Assembly: GCA_024704175.1 (NCBI GenBank)
Contig: CP085629.1
Location: 2,666,001-2,730,000, forward strand
Reading direction: 5' to 3'
DNA length: 64,000 nt
Source of the DNA: Paenibacillus sp. P25
GTDB lineage: Bacteria; Bacillota; Bacilli; Paenibacillales; NBRC-103111
The translations under genes were made by a program, and so were the position numbers. The number at the start of each line of letters is the position of its first letter. The first letter of the stretch is position 1. Below the pieces are notes generated by a model. It made no database searches, was not told the DNA's origin, and saw nothing but the letters and a program-made list of their open reading frames with translations. Of the stretch, positions 32,999-42,611 are shown piece by piece.

Positions 32999-33451
32999 TT
33001 AACTTCCCTCCGGATTCGAAATCCCGCTGATCTTATCGAGGGATACGTCGGTTCCGCTCACTTTGGCATACTGCTCGCCGCTTTTCACAATGATCGATTC
33101 GACCGTACCGGTTTTCACTTCATCCTTGCCCTGCGCATTCGTCGCTGTATAGGTTACGGTTTTGCCGATGAGGCCGGAAGCGAGTCCCAGCGATTGCCGA
33201 AGCTGCTTTAATTCGCCGCTCATGTTGGTCAGCTGTTCCACCGAAGTGAACTGCGCCATTTGGGCGATAAATTCTTTGTCTTCCAACGGCTGCATCGGGT
33301 CCTGGTTTTTGAGCTGGGTAATTAAGATTTTCAGAAAATCGTCTTTCCCCAGACTGCCTTGAGCCCCCGAAGTAGTAGTACCCGCCTTCGACACGTTGTT
33401 TGAAGAGTAGTACGGCCAGACATTCTTCGTACCGATAATGGAATCGGCCAT
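32999..33451 (-). CDS. flgD: Flagellar hook cap/assembly protein FlgD
   Basis: Scaffold that caps the growing hook. The 150 residues have the family core LGKDDFLKILITQLKNQDPM, QPLEDKEFIAQMAQFTSVEQ and a short C-domain. ATG at 33451 follows GGGAGGTG. It precedes the hook genes and follows fliK. Confidence 0.95.
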   Translation of the reverse strand: MADSIIGTKNVWPYYSSNNVSKAGTTTSGAQGSLGKDDFLKILITQLKNQDPMQPLEDKEFIAQMAQFTSVEQLTNMSGELKQLRQSLGLASGLIGKTVTYTATNAQGKDEVKTGTVESIIVKSGEQYAKVSGTDVSLDKISGISNPEGS

Positions 33452-33484
33452 GATTTCACCTCCCGCTTAAGCCGTCTGCGTTAC

Positions 33485-34951
33485 TTAAGCCGTTACATCA
33501 ATCGAGCCATTGTCCTTCACGGACGCGCCCGCCGGCTCGCTCAAGGCTGAAGGCTCCTCTGTAAAATCTTCCTCGATCGCTGCAATCTTGCCTGCCCCCG
33601 ACTTCTGCTGCTTGCCGGTAAATTGCTGGGATTGCTGCTGTCTTTGCTCCTGGAACATGCCGGATTGCAGGCTTGGGCTCTGGGTCACTTCCAGTCGTTC
33701 CACTTGAATTCCCTGATTTTGCAGTGTCGTGCGAAGCTGCGCCAGCTGACTCTCGAGCATTTCTTTGCCGGCCGCGCTGTCCGCTACGAATTGAGCGATC
33801 AACTGACCGTTATGCATCGTCAGCTTCACATCCACCTGCCCCAAGTGCTGCGGGAACAGCGATATTTTCGCTTCGGAAAAACCGTCGGCCGTCGTTTCTA
33901 ACGAGAATGCGTTGACTACGAATGCAGCTGCATCCTTTGCGAAGCTTTCAGCGGGTACTTGCAGCACCGGAACCTTCGGTACGTTATGGCCGGATTGCGC
34001 TTGCCTTAAAAACTCGTGCAGCGGAACCGCCTGATTGGCGAGACCGGTCAAATCGGTTTCAGTCTTTGTATCCAGCGGTTCGAACAGCGTATTCTGCTCC
34101 GCAGCCGAAGTCGGCTGAAGGTTTGCTGCGAGCGATTTGGCCGAAAGGGCTTCGAGCTTTTGAAGGGCGCTAGGAACAGACGATGCCGCAGTTTGGATTA
34201 CAGCTTGCTTCGTCTCCGTCCCGCTATTTGTGACGTTCACCCGGGTCCGTTTGCCGGCGTTCGAAACTTTATGTACAGGTTGATCATTTAAGCCCGAATC
34301 CACATTTACTGCAGCTTGAGTCGGTTCACTTTCCACAGCGGCGACCTGTTGCACCTGGGACTGAATGGACTGAACCAAATTCGGAAGTCGCTTAACGAGA
34401 TCAACGGCAGAGGTTTGGGCATCCTTGTTTCCGGATAACAGGATCTGCTTGACATCCTGAAGAAGCTGAACAGCCTGGTTCTTCGTTATTGCCGGCTTCA
34501 AAACAGGGCCTGCTGCCTGACCTGCTTTATCCAGACCCACGGATGCTTCCTCTGAAACGATCGGAACAAACAACTGCGGATTCAAAAAGGCCTGCAGCTG
34601 CGCGAGCCATGCTTGAAGCTCCGGATTGTCCACAAGCTGCTGCGAAAGCTGGTCATCGGATTGGTTTAACTGCTGAAGCAGCGCATCCAGCTGGCCCGCC
34701 AACGGTTCGGGTGTTTGCTCCGGATTGGATTGAAGCAGAGAGATCAGGGGAGAGAGCGTTTGAAGCAAAATCGGTAAAGACGATACTGCCGAACTGTTGT
34801 TCGCTCCTCCTTGAGCCGCGCCTCCGGCAACCATTCCCGCCAGCGCGGACAAAAAGTTTCCTGCCGCCGTACTGCCCTGCTGCGCCTTTCCGGTTGCTGC
34901 GGTAGCGGTACCCGTGCCAGTCACTGCAGCGGTTTGCGTTTGGATCTCCAT
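33485..34951 (-). CDS. fliK: Flagellar hook-length control protein FliK
   Basis: Secreted molecular ruler whose C-domain contacts FlhB to stop hook growth. The 488 residues have a variable Gln/Ala-rich N-terminal ruler region and the conserved Flg_hook C-domain at about 345-430 (LFPQHLGQVDVKLTMHNGQL, LESQLAQLRTTLQNQGIQVE). ATG at 34951 follows AAGGAGGTG. Compare YlqG (55560-57910), which has a related C-domain. Confidence 0.93.
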   Translation of the reverse strand: MEIQTQTAAVTGTGTATAATGKAQQGSTAAGNFLSALAGMVAGGAAQGGANNSSAVSSLPILLQTLSPLISLLQSNPEQTPEPLAGQLDALLQQLNQSDDQLSQQLVDNPELQAWLAQLQAFLNPQLFVPIVSEEASVGLDKAGQAAGPVLKPAITKNQAVQLLQDVKQILLSGNKDAQTSAVDLVKRLPNLVQSIQSQVQQVAAVESEPTQAAVNVDSGLNDQPVHKVSNAGKRTRVNVTNSGTETKQAVIQTAASSVPSALQKLEALSAKSLAANLQPTSAAEQNTLFEPLDTKTETDLTGLANQAVPLHEFLRQAQSGHNVPKVPVLQVPAESFAKDAAAFVVNAFSLETTADGFSEAKISLFPQHLGQVDVKLTMHNGQLIAQFVADSAAGKEMLESQLAQLRTTLQNQGIQVERLEVTQSPSLQSGMFQEQRQQQSQQFTGKQQKSGAGKIAAIEEDFTEEPSALSEPAGASVKDNGSIDVTA

Positions 34952-34980
34952 TTTTTTGTTTCACCTCCTTTCCATGATGG

Positions 34981-35904
34981 TTATTGAGCCAGCTTTGCCG
35001 AGATCTGTGCGGCGGCTTCTTTCGATTGATCCGATATCGCCGCGATCAATCGCGAACGGCCTGCGCTGTCCATCGAGCCCAGAATCGACAGCACTTTGTC
35101 GGGGTTTGTATTCTGCAGCTCGATCAGCACCGTGGCTGCACTCTTTGGCGTCATGTTCGCGAAGGTGGTGGCGAGATCATCTTTGCTTAGCTTTTGCGAC
35201 TGCTTCGGATCCGGCGCCGCCATCTGGTTCAATCGTTCCTGAAGCGCTGCAATTTGCGTATCCCTGACCGATGTTTGATCCTTAAGCATAATGGAAGCCT
35301 CGGCGGCTTTCTTCGGATCCATCTTCTCCAGCACCTTAACCCGGTCATCCGTTTTCATCATGCCGAGCACGAGGATCTGTTCCTTCGGTGTCAGATTTTC
35401 CAATATCGGGGCCGCCTTGCTCGGGCTCATTTTGGCGTACATGGTGGCCAGTTGCTGAATTTGCGCCGTATATTCTTCTTCCGACTGGGTTCTTGCTTTC
35501 GCCTTCTCTTCCAGCGCGCTGTTCTTTTGCTGCAGATCCTTGATAGTCTGATCCTTCTCCTGCAAAGCGGTTTCCGCTTTCTGCAGCTCCTGCTGAGCCA
35601 CCGCAAGCTTGGCGGTCAGGTCCGCTTTCGGATCTTGAGCCGGAGATGCAGCTTTATCCTGAGCCGTCCCGCCGGCAGCATCCGTTTTCGGGTCCGCCGC
35701 GTTACCTTTCGGTGCCGGAACGATGCTTTTGACAATCGGGATTTTGTTCGCCGCCTTCAGTACATTGTTCATTACATCGTAATCGAATATGGTTAACAGC
35801 ACGCCCAGCAGCACCGCCGTGAAAACAAACGGAATGAGGAACCAAATCAGAAACCGCTCCATCGCGCTGTATGAAGGGGACTGTTCCGTATCCACTTTTG
35901 CCAT
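34981..35904 (-). CDS. MotE/YlxF-type protein with MgtE_N-like domain
   Basis: Membrane-anchored periplasmic-side protein of the fla/che operon. One N-terminal membrane helix (FLIWFLIPFVFTAVLLGVLL), a long coiled coil (about residues 110-165), then repeated MgtE_N-like helices (MSPSKAAPILENLTPKEQIL, then MDPKKAAEASIML and MTPKSAATVLIEL). In other bacteria MotE helps MotC and stator function; this assignment rests on architecture and position between fliJ and fliK. ATG 35904 with AGGAG upstream is preferred over the longer form from 35925. Confidence 0.85.
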   Translation of the reverse strand: MAKVDTEQSPSYSAMERFLIWFLIPFVFTAVLLGVLLTIFDYDVMNNVLKAANKIPIVKSIVPAPKGNAADPKTDAAGGTAQDKAASPAQDPKADLTAKLAVAQQELQKAETALQEKDQTIKDLQQKNSALEEKAKARTQSEEEYTAQIQQLATMYAKMSPSKAAPILENLTPKEQILVLGMMKTDDRVKVLEKMDPKKAAEASIMLKDQTSVRDTQIAALQERLNQMAAPDPKQSQKLSKDDLATTFANMTPKSAATVLIELQNTNPDKVLSILGSMDSAGRSRLIAAISDQSKEAAAQISAKLAQ

Positions 35905-35934
35905 CACCTCATCTCCTAAGAACAAGCTGTAAAC

Positions 35935-36375
35935 CTAAGAAAGCTTCCGGTAGCGGTTCGTCGCCATTTCGTCCAGTTCCCCTTGCTCCCGCTTCAGCAT
36001 TTGTGCGGAAAACCGTTCATAAGCACGGTCCTTGGCCTTCGTCCACACTTTCTCCTGCAGCATCTTGCCGTTCAGATCCTCCTGCTTGAGGCGGGCAACC
36101 GATCGGGCTTGCTCCAGTTCCTTGCTTTTCAAATGAATCTGTTTCTCAAAATGCTGAACAAAGCTTTGCCGCATCATGATTTCGGATATCGTGATCGTAC
36201 CCGTCGATGCCCTGTGCAGTTCAAGCTCCTGCTCTTCCTTCGCCTGCTGGAGGCGGCTCAGCGTCACTTCTTCTTCCCTGACCTTCACCATGGCCTGCGA
36301 CAGCATCCATTCGGCTTGCGTTTTCTCGTTGCTCTTGAGATCTACGATTTTTTGAAAAGCATATCGAAACCGCAT
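35935..36375 (-). CDS. fliJ: Flagellar export chaperone FliJ
   Basis: Coiled-coil stalk protein of the FliI ATPase. The 146 residues are almost entirely helical with many Glu/Gln/Lys and start MRFRYAFQKIVDLK, the FliJ hallmark. It lies ten bases after fliI. Confidence 0.92.
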   Translation of the reverse strand: MRFRYAFQKIVDLKSNEKTQAEWMLSQAMVKVREEEVTLSRLQQAKEEQELELHRASTGTITISEIMMRQSFVQHFEKQIHLKSKELEQARSVARLKQEDLNGKMLQEKVWTKAKDRAYERFSAQMLKREQGELDEMATNRYRKLS

Positions 36376-36384
36376 CTTTCAAAT

Positions 36385-37707
36385 TCATCCCCTGTAAAAT
36401 TCTTGGATTAACCTCTCCTGCGCTTCGGCATATGTAAGCTTCTCGTTCACTCTTTGTTTGGTGTAATCCCAAATGGACTGAATCGATTCGAGAGAAAGAT
36501 CGATTTCCGGATTGGATCCTCTTTGGTACGCCCCGATATTGATCAAATCCTCCGAATCCTTATAGACAGAGAGTAGTCTCTTCAATCGCTCGGCTGCGAG
36601 CTGCTGCTCCGGCGGCACGATTTCTTTCATGACACGGCTCACGCTGGAAAGCACGTCAATGGCGGGATAATGACCGCGGTTGGCGATATGGCGGTCCAGC
36701 ACGATGTGCCCGTCCAGGATCCCTCGCACGGCATCGGCGATCGGTTCATTCATATCATCGCCGTCCACCAGCACGGTGTAGAACGCGGTGATCGAGCCTT
36801 TCGGACCGGTTCCGGAACGCTCCAGCAGTTTAGGGAGCGTAGCGAACACCGAAGGTGTGTATCCTCTGGTTGCAGGCGGCTCCCCGACGGCAAGGCCGAC
36901 TTCCCGCTGTGCCATCGCATACCTCGTAACCGAATCCATCATCAGCATGACATTCAGACCGCGGTCACGGAAAAATTCGGCGATGCTCGTCGCAATCAAT
37001 GCTCCTTTGATACGAATAAGTGCAGGCTGGTCGGAGGTCGCCACGATCACGACGGAACGCGCCAGGCCTTCTGGACCCAAATCCCGTTCGATAAAGTCAA
37101 GTACTTCTCTGCCCCGTTCGCCAATGAGTGCGATAACGTTCACGTCGGCGGAAGTATTCCGCGCGATCATGCCCATCAGCGTACTCTTGCCTACGCCGGA
37201 GCCGGCGAAGATCCCGACGCGCTGGCCTTTGCCTATCGTCAGCAGGCCGTCTATGCAGCGGACACCAACGCTGATCGGCTCGAGCACACGCGGTCTTTTT
37301 AACGGATTGCTAGGCACATTGTTCGTTGAATAATGCGTCATCCGCGACGGCAGGAAGGTTCCGTCCAGCGGTTGGCCCAATCCGTCAAGCACTTTGCCCA
37401 GCGACTCATGACCGACCTGAACGGTCAAGGGCTTACCGGTACCGACTACGTCGCAGCCGGGTCCTATGGAATGAAGCTCGCCCAGCGGCATAAGAATGAC
37501 TTTATTGTTTTTGAACCCGACAACCTCCGCCTTGAGCGGCTCGGCTCCTTTAAACGGATAAATATAGCAAACGTCGCCGATACTGGCGTCCGGTCCTTCG
37601 GATTCCACCGTAAGGCCGATGACCTGGGTTACCTTCCCGTTCACCCGAACCGGGTCCAGTCGCCTCAAGTAGTCGATATATTTCGAAGCTTCCGGTGCTG
37701 ATCTCAT
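36385..37707 (-). CDS. fliI: Flagellum-specific ATPase FliI
   Basis: Hexameric ATPase energising substrate delivery to the export gate. The 440 residues have Walker A GIFAGSGVGKSTL, Walker B LNVMLMMDSVTRYA and the GERGREVLDF and PPATRGYTPSVF signatures. Its ATG follows the fliH TAG directly (TAGATG). Confidence 0.97.
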   Translation of the reverse strand: MRSAPEASKYIDYLRRLDPVRVNGKVTQVIGLTVESEGPDASIGDVCYIYPFKGAEPLKAEVVGFKNNKVILMPLGELHSIGPGCDVVGTGKPLTVQVGHESLGKVLDGLGQPLDGTFLPSRMTHYSTNNVPSNPLKRPRVLEPISVGVRCIDGLLTIGKGQRVGIFAGSGVGKSTLMGMIARNTSADVNVIALIGERGREVLDFIERDLGPEGLARSVVIVATSDQPALIRIKGALIATSIAEFFRDRGLNVMLMMDSVTRYAMAQREVGLAVGEPPATRGYTPSVFATLPKLLERSGTGPKGSITAFYTVLVDGDDMNEPIADAVRGILDGHIVLDRHIANRGHYPAIDVLSSVSRVMKEIVPPEQQLAAERLKRLLSVYKDSEDLINIGAYQRGSNPEIDLSLESIQSIWDYTKQRVNEKLTYAEAQERLIQEFYRG

Positions 37708-38524
37708 CTAGGTCCCCTCGCCCCGAACCGCGAGCTGCGTCAGCGCATTCTTGATTTCGTTCAGCTGTGTGTCGATCCGGGCATCGATGCTCCCGAAGGT
37801 GGACCTTACGACGCAGCCCGTGATCCTGGACCGTAGCATCGGGTATGATCTGCAGCTCGGCTTGGGAATCGATGTGGAGGAGCGACTCGTCCCTTGCGTC
37901 CTGCAAATAAGAGAAATGAGCCGGCGATACGCAGAGCGTAATGATGCCTTTCTCTTTACGCCGTGCCAGCACCTGCTGGATTAAGCTGACGACCCATTCG
38001 GGTTCAACGGAGAGTTGGCGATGAATAATCTTCTCCGCGATCGAACAGCTGAGCTCGATCAGGAACGGTTCGGATTCCTGTACGATTTGCTGCTTGAGTA
38101 CATAAGCCTGTTCCAAGATTTGCGACGCTTCCTGGAGCATGGTTTCATATTTTTCCTGAAGCTCCTGCTCGGCCTGCTGAAGACCTTCCCGGTAACCTTG
38201 CCTGAAGCCTTCTTCTCTGGCGTGATCGGAGGCTTCCCGGTCTTGAGCCCTACGGTCCTGCCACCACTGTTCGATCTCGGTCTGGGCCTGTTCTTTCAAA
38301 GCCGCCGATTCTTCCATGGCTGCACGGACCTGCTCTTCAGCGAAGGTTTCGGCATCCGCAAGCAGCTGCTCTTTCATTTCCATGAGCTGCTGAAGCTCGT
38401 CCTGCTGCTCAGGAGACATCCCTTGAGCGGAATGTTCTTGATAAAGAACAGGAGAAGGCGCCGGTTCGACGATTTTCAAATCTTCCAAAGCTACGTACTG
38501 GGTAAATTTGATGACATTAGACAA
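37708..38524 (-). CDS. fliH: Flagellar assembly protein FliH
   Basis: Regulator and stator of the FliI ATPase. Acidic, coiled-coil N-terminal half (Glu/Gln-rich), then the FliH C-domain (EPFLIELSCSIAEKIIHRQL). The frame breaks near 37815: IIPDATVQDHG continues as CVVRSTFGSIDARIDTQLNE in another frame, ending at TAG 37710-37708, caused by one extra G. I favour TTG 38524 because family proteins begin MSN-IK; an ATG at 38533 is possible. About 272 residues. Confidence 0.9.
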
Positions 38525-39536
38525 TAATATCATCTCCTCCGCCGCGTGCAATGATGATTTCGCCCGATTCCTCCAAACGACGAATTGTCGATACGATGCG
38601 GGTCTGAGCTTCCTCTACGTCACGCAGACGGACAGGGCCCATGTATTCCATCTCTTCTTTGAACGTCTCGGCCATGCGCTTCGACATATTCTTGAAGATG
38701 GCCTCCCGCACTTCTTCGCTGGCCACTTTAAGCGCAAGCTGAAGATCGGCATTCTCGATGTCGCGGATAATTCGTTGAATGGAGCGGTTGTCGATATTGA
38801 CGATGTCCTCGAAAACGAACATGCGCTTCTTGATCTCCTCCGCCAATTCGGGATCCTGAATTTCCAGTGAATCGAGAATCGTTCTTTCCGTCCCGCGATC
38901 CACCCCGTTCAAGATCTGGACAACGGCGGAAATGCCTCCGGCAGTCGTATAGTCCTGGGTTACTGTCGCGGATAGCTTCTGCTCGAGCACCCGCTCGACC
39001 TGGCTGATTACTTCCGGCGAAGTGCTGTCCATGAGGGCAATGCGTTTGGCGACATCGGCTTGTTTCTCCTGCGGCGCCGAGGAGAGAATAATCGAAGCCT
39101 GCTCCGGCTGCAAATAGGAAAGAACTAGAGCGATTGTTTGCGAATTCTCGTTCTGAATGAAGTTCAAAATCTGGGCCGGATCCGCTTTGCGGGCAAAATC
39201 AAACGGCCTGACCTGCAGTGTAGCGGTTAACCTGTTAATGATATCGAAAGCTTTCTGTGAACCGAGCGCTTTTTCCAAGATTTCTTTGGCATAGGCGATC
39301 CCGCCTTGAGATATAAATTCTTGGGCCAAACAAATTTGGTGGAACTCGGCCAGAATCGCATCCTTCTCGGAATTGTCGACTTTCCGGACGTTGGCGATTT
39401 CCAAAGTCAGCTGTTCGATTTCCTCGTCCCTTAAATGCTTGAAGATTTGCGCGGACACTTCGGGTCCTAAACTGATCAGTAAGATGGCGGCTTTTTGTCG
39501 CCCCGTCAAACCAGGTCGCTGAACTTTAGCCAACAA
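38517..39536 (-). CDS. fliG: Flagellar motor switch protein FliG
   Basis: Rotor protein that receives stator torque. The 339 residues have the N-domain (GRQKAAILLISLGPEVSAQI), middle domain and C-terminal torque helix with charged residues (EEIKKRMFVFEDIVNID). It overlaps the fliH start by eight bases and follows fliF. Confidence 0.97.
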   Translation of the reverse strand: MLAKVQRPGLTGRQKAAILLISLGPEVSAQIFKHLRDEEIEQLTLEIANVRKVDNSEKDAILAEFHQICLAQEFISQGGIAYAKEILEKALGSQKAFDIINRLTATLQVRPFDFARKADPAQILNFIQNENSQTIALVLSYLQPEQASIILSSAPQEKQADVAKRIALMDSTSPEVISQVERVLEQKLSATVTQDYTTAGGISAVVQILNGVDRGTERTILDSLEIQDPELAEEIKKRMFVFEDIVNIDNRSIQRIIRDIENADLQLALKVASEEVREAIFKNMSKRMAETFKEEMEYMGPVRLRDVEEAQTRIVSTIRRLEESGEIIIARGGGDDIIV

Positions 39537-39545
39537 AGCACACCT

Positions 39546-41141
39546 CTATTCGTCTACTAACCAAGTACGAAGCAGATTGACAAAATCCTCCGGCTTTTTC
39601 TTTGCCAGCTGTTCGAGCTGTTTGCGCACTTGATTTTCATTGTTCACATTGTCGATATCGATGGTCGGGAACTCGATTCTCGGTGAATCCTCCGCGAAAC
39701 CATCTTCCGCCTCTTCCGCCGCCCGGCGTCTGCGCAGCGACCAGTATCCGCCGCCTGCGAGGAGCGCGAGTGCCAATCCGCCAAGACCACCGTACAGCAG
39801 CATTGCGTTGGAATTGGTAAGCGGGCTGGTGTTCGTACGAGCGAACGTATGAGGAAAGACCGATATCTTCTTTGCCAGTTCCGCTTCCGGGACCGGCGGG
39901 TTGTTTCCAGCCAGTGCTGCCCGAACGACATTCGTAAGCACCTGATTAATGGCATTGATCGTTTGCGGCGTGAGCGAGTTCGGATCATTGGGATCCGGTG
40001 GTTCAACGCCGACATTAATGGTTAAATCTTTTACAATGTAAGGAGTAAGCTCAATCTCGTTCGTAATCCGGTTCACTTCATAATTAACCGTCTTTTGAAT
40101 TTCCTCGGAATTGGACTTGCCGCTGTTGCTGCTTCCCGGATACCCCGGTACATCGGTTGCTCCCGTCCCCGCAACGCCACCCTGCGGAGCGCCGCTGTCG
40201 CTGGTGTAGTTCTTTGTAAGCTCTTGAACGGAAATTTCAAGCCCTTTCTGATCCACCGTATTCGGCGCCGTCACCAGCTGTTCTTTCCGTTTGGTCTGGT
40301 CAAAGTTCATTGTAGAGAACACGCTGACGATGACCTTGTCTTTACCAAGGATAGATCCCAGTAATTGCTGGACATTCCGCGTTACTTCATTCTTGAACTG
40401 GTTGTTGATCTCGAACTGCTGAAGCGCCAAGTTCGACGAACCGCTGACTTTGCTGTTTCCTTTGGAATAATCCAGCTCGTTGCCGTCCTGATCGGAGATC
40501 GTGATGTTCTCGATCGGCAGATCTTTAATGCTGTGCGATACCAGGTTGTACATCGTATCGATCTTGGCCTGATCGAGCGTATAGCCTGGCTTGAGATTGA
40601 CCACTACGGACGCCGTTGCCTTCTCGGGTTCCGCTCCTTTCGGAAGAAATACGCTTTTTTCCGGCAGGCTGATCAGCACTTTCGAACTGCTCACCGCATT
40701 GTTCGAATTGATCATTTGCTGTAGTTCGCCTTGCACGGCATTCACATATTTGACATCGAATTCGCGGTCGGTGTAGCCCAGCATGCTCTTTTGGTCGAAA
40801 GATCCGTATCCGACATTCCCCGTCTTGTTGAGCCCTTGAGATTCGACGGCCAGCTTCACGCTCGCCACTTGGCTTCTCGGTACGCCGATGCTTTTTCCGT
40901 CATCACTCAGCTGGTACGGGATTTTGGCCCCATCCAGGTAGCTCTTGATCGCTGCGGCGTCGCTCGGTTGTAGATTCGTGTAAGCTAAAGCATACTCTGT
41001 CTTGGAAAAATTATAGCTGATGATGCCCACGGTCAGTGTGATTAATATCACAGTTGCGATAAATGTAAATTTTTGCGTTTTGCTCCATTGATTCCAATAT
41101 TGCTTCGTCCGATTCCAATATTGGAGAACACTCTCATTCAC
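39546..41141 (-). CDS. fliF: Flagellar MS-ring protein FliF
   Basis: Builds the membrane ring on which motor and export gate assemble. The 531 residues have two membrane helices (about 26-46 and 448-466) flanking a large extracytosolic region with ring-building motifs. A cytosolic FliG-binding tail ends KKPEDFVNLLRTWLVDE. Confidence 0.96.
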   Translation of the reverse strand: MNESVLQYWNRTKQYWNQWSKTQKFTFIATVILITLTVGIISYNFSKTEYALAYTNLQPSDAAAIKSYLDGAKIPYQLSDDGKSIGVPRSQVASVKLAVESQGLNKTGNVGYGSFDQKSMLGYTDREFDVKYVNAVQGELQQMINSNNAVSSSKVLISLPEKSVFLPKGAEPEKATASVVVNLKPGYTLDQAKIDTMYNLVSHSIKDLPIENITISDQDGNELDYSKGNSKVSGSSNLALQQFEINNQFKNEVTRNVQQLLGSILGKDKVIVSVFSTMNFDQTKRKEQLVTAPNTVDQKGLEISVQELTKNYTSDSGAPQGGVAGTGATDVPGYPGSSNSGKSNSEEIQKTVNYEVNRITNEIELTPYIVKDLTINVGVEPPDPNDPNSLTPQTINAINQVLTNVVRAALAGNNPPVPEAELAKKISVFPHTFARTNTSPLTNSNAMLLYGGLGGLALALLAGGGYWSLRRRRAAEEAEDGFAEDSPRIEFPTIDIDNVNNENQVRKQLEQLAKKKPEDFVNLLRTWLVDE

Positions 41142-41182
41142 TTTGTCACCCCATCTGAAAGAAACGCTCCCGAATTCTCAAA

Positions 41183-41482
41183 CTAGACCTGAGTTCTCAT
41201 AATATCCTGATAAGCCTCGATGACTTTGTTCCGAACTTGTACGGTCAGTTCCAACCCAAGCGATGCCTTCTCCGATGCGATCATCAGCTGATGGACGTCC
41301 GAGATTTCCCCTTTGACGAATTGTTCGTTTAACTGATCCACTTTATTTTGCTGCTCGTTCAATGAGCTGATTGCTTCATTCAAATATTTTCCGAATTGAT
41401 CGGATACTTCCGCCGCACTCATGCTTTTTGGCCCGGCAACACCGGCGATCGTTTGCGGCCGCAGTCCCAATTTATCGATCAT
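41183..41482 (-). CDS. fliE: Flagellar hook-basal body protein FliE
   Basis: Small rod adaptor between MS ring and rod. The 99 residues include the conserved FGKYLNEAISSLNEQQNKVD and KASLGLELTVQVRNKVIEAY. Located between flgC and fliF as in other Bacilli. Confidence 0.95.
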   Translation of the reverse strand: MIDKLGLRPQTIAGVAGPKSMSAAEVSDQFGKYLNEAISSLNEQQNKVDQLNEQFVKGEISDVHQLMIASEKASLGLELTVQVRNKVIEAYQDIMRTQV

Positions 41483-41507
41483 TAAACTTGCCCCCTGTCC
41501 CTATGTA

Positions 41508-41954
41508 TTATTTTCCAATGTCAAGCGCTTTGCTGATCATGCCCTTGGAGGCGTTGAGTGCAGTTACATTCGCTTCATATGAGCGCGTTGCCGAAATCAT
41601 ATCCACCATTTCTTTCAGCACATCCACATTCGGCATCAGTACAAAACCGTTCTCGTCGGCATCCGGATGCGAAGGATTATATACTTGTTTAAAAGGCGAC
41701 TGATCGTCAATCACTTTGGTAACCCGCACGCCGTCTCCCGCTCCACCGTTCATCGCATCCTGCAGCTTGTCGGCAAAGGACGGTTTATTCGGCTCAATCG
41801 TCACGAGCTTTCTTTGATAAGGGATCCACTTTCCGTTGACCATCCGGGCTCTGGTGGAATCCGCATTCGCGATGTTGGAAGAGATCACATCCATACGGAA
41901 ACGTTGAGCCGTCAGGGCGGAGGAGCTAATATCAAACCCGTTAGTCAATTTCAT
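41508..41954 (-). CDS. flgC: Flagellar basal-body rod protein FlgC
   Basis: Proximal rod subunit. The 148 residues show the rod N-terminus (GFDISSSALTAQRFRMDVIS, NIANADSTR) and the C-terminal helix (VDMISATRSYEANVTALNAS). It follows flgB by three bases. Confidence 0.96.
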   Translation of the reverse strand: MKLTNGFDISSSALTAQRFRMDVISSNIANADSTRARMVNGKWIPYQRKLVTIEPNKPSFADKLQDAMNGGAGDGVRVTKVIDDQSPFKQVYNPSHPDADENGFVLMPNVDVLKEMVDMISATRSYEANVTALNASKGMISKALDIGK

Positions 41955-41957
41955 TTA

Positions 41958-42359
41958 TCAAGTCCTCCCTCCGATAGCCGTTCTCGCCTGCTTGATCTGG
42001 TTGCTGACTTCCTGAATCAGTACGTTATACCGGAGCTGATTTTTAGCCATCAGGGACATTTCGTAATCCATATCCACGTTGTTCAAGTTGTTGTTGACCA
42101 TCGATTGGTTATCCTGAACAATTTGCGGTCCCGGCTGCGCTGGCTTCCCGATGTAAAAATGCCGGGGATCCGTCCGGTATCCCACCAGGGATTTTCCATT
42201 CATCTCCTGCTGAAGCAGTTCCTCAAACTTCACTTCCGAGCGCTTGAAGTAAGGCGTATCCACGTTGGCGATGTTGTCCGCGATCACCTTTTGCCTGAGC
42301 GTCGCGGCGTCCAAGGAGCGTTCCATCAGTTGAAAACCAGGTTTGCTCAAGATGTTCAT
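41958..42359 (-). CDS. flgB: Flagellar basal-body rod protein FlgB
   Basis: First gene of the fla/che operon; proximal rod subunit. Core motif IADNIANVDTPYFKRSEVKF and a C-terminal helix with YNVLIQEVSNQIKQARTAI. ATG 42359 gives MNILSKPGFQLMERSLDAA, the family N-terminus, with AGGAACT upstream. Longer GTG starts exist. About 133 residues. Confidence 0.94.
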   Translation of the reverse strand: MNILSKPGFQLMERSLDAATLRQKVIADNIANVDTPYFKRSEVKFEELLQQEMNGKSLVGYRTDPRHFYIGKPAQPGPQIVQDNQSMVNNNLNNVDMDYEMSLMAKNQLRYNVLIQEVSNQIKQARTAIGGRT

Positions 42360-42532
42360 TAGGCAGTTCCTACTTTCATGGAATAATCTTGATATCACTA
42401 TTCAACATGAAACGTACAATATCCTCCTTTCTTCGACACGATTAGTGAAAAAAAATAAGGGGATCATGACAGATAATGTAGTAAACCAGAACTATAATTA
42501 TATTGAAAGAATTTGAAATTTATTACAATATG
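42360..42532 (-). promoter_or_regulatory. fla/che operon upstream region, candidate promoter
   Basis: AT-rich gap between the codY terminator and flgB. A possible sigma-A promoter on the minus strand is TTTCAA, 16 bases, TATAGT at about 42515-42488; it is weak at -35. The strong ribosome-site sequence AAAGGAGG at about 42432-42425 is not used by flgB; it precedes a ten-codon ORF (ATGTTGAATAGT..., stop before flgB). I see no clear sigma-D promoter or perfect CodY box. Confidence 0.35.
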
Positions 42533-42560
42533 AAAAAAGCCCTATATTTTCATATAGGAC
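42533..42560 (-). terminator. Intrinsic terminator after codY
   Basis: On the minus strand CCTATAT-GAAA-ATATAGG forms a seven-base-pair stem with a GAAA tetraloop, then GCTTTTTT. It separates codY from the flagellar operon. Confidence 0.85.
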
Positions 42561-42611
42561 TTCCAATTTAAACCTTTATATTGAAAAAAGTTGACGGTTT
42601 CTTGACTTTTA

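Noticed and set aside
42488..42515. A CodY box at the flgB promoter
   Set aside because: AATTTCAAATTCTTTCAA resembles only part of the AATTTTCWGAAAATT consensus; several mismatches remain.
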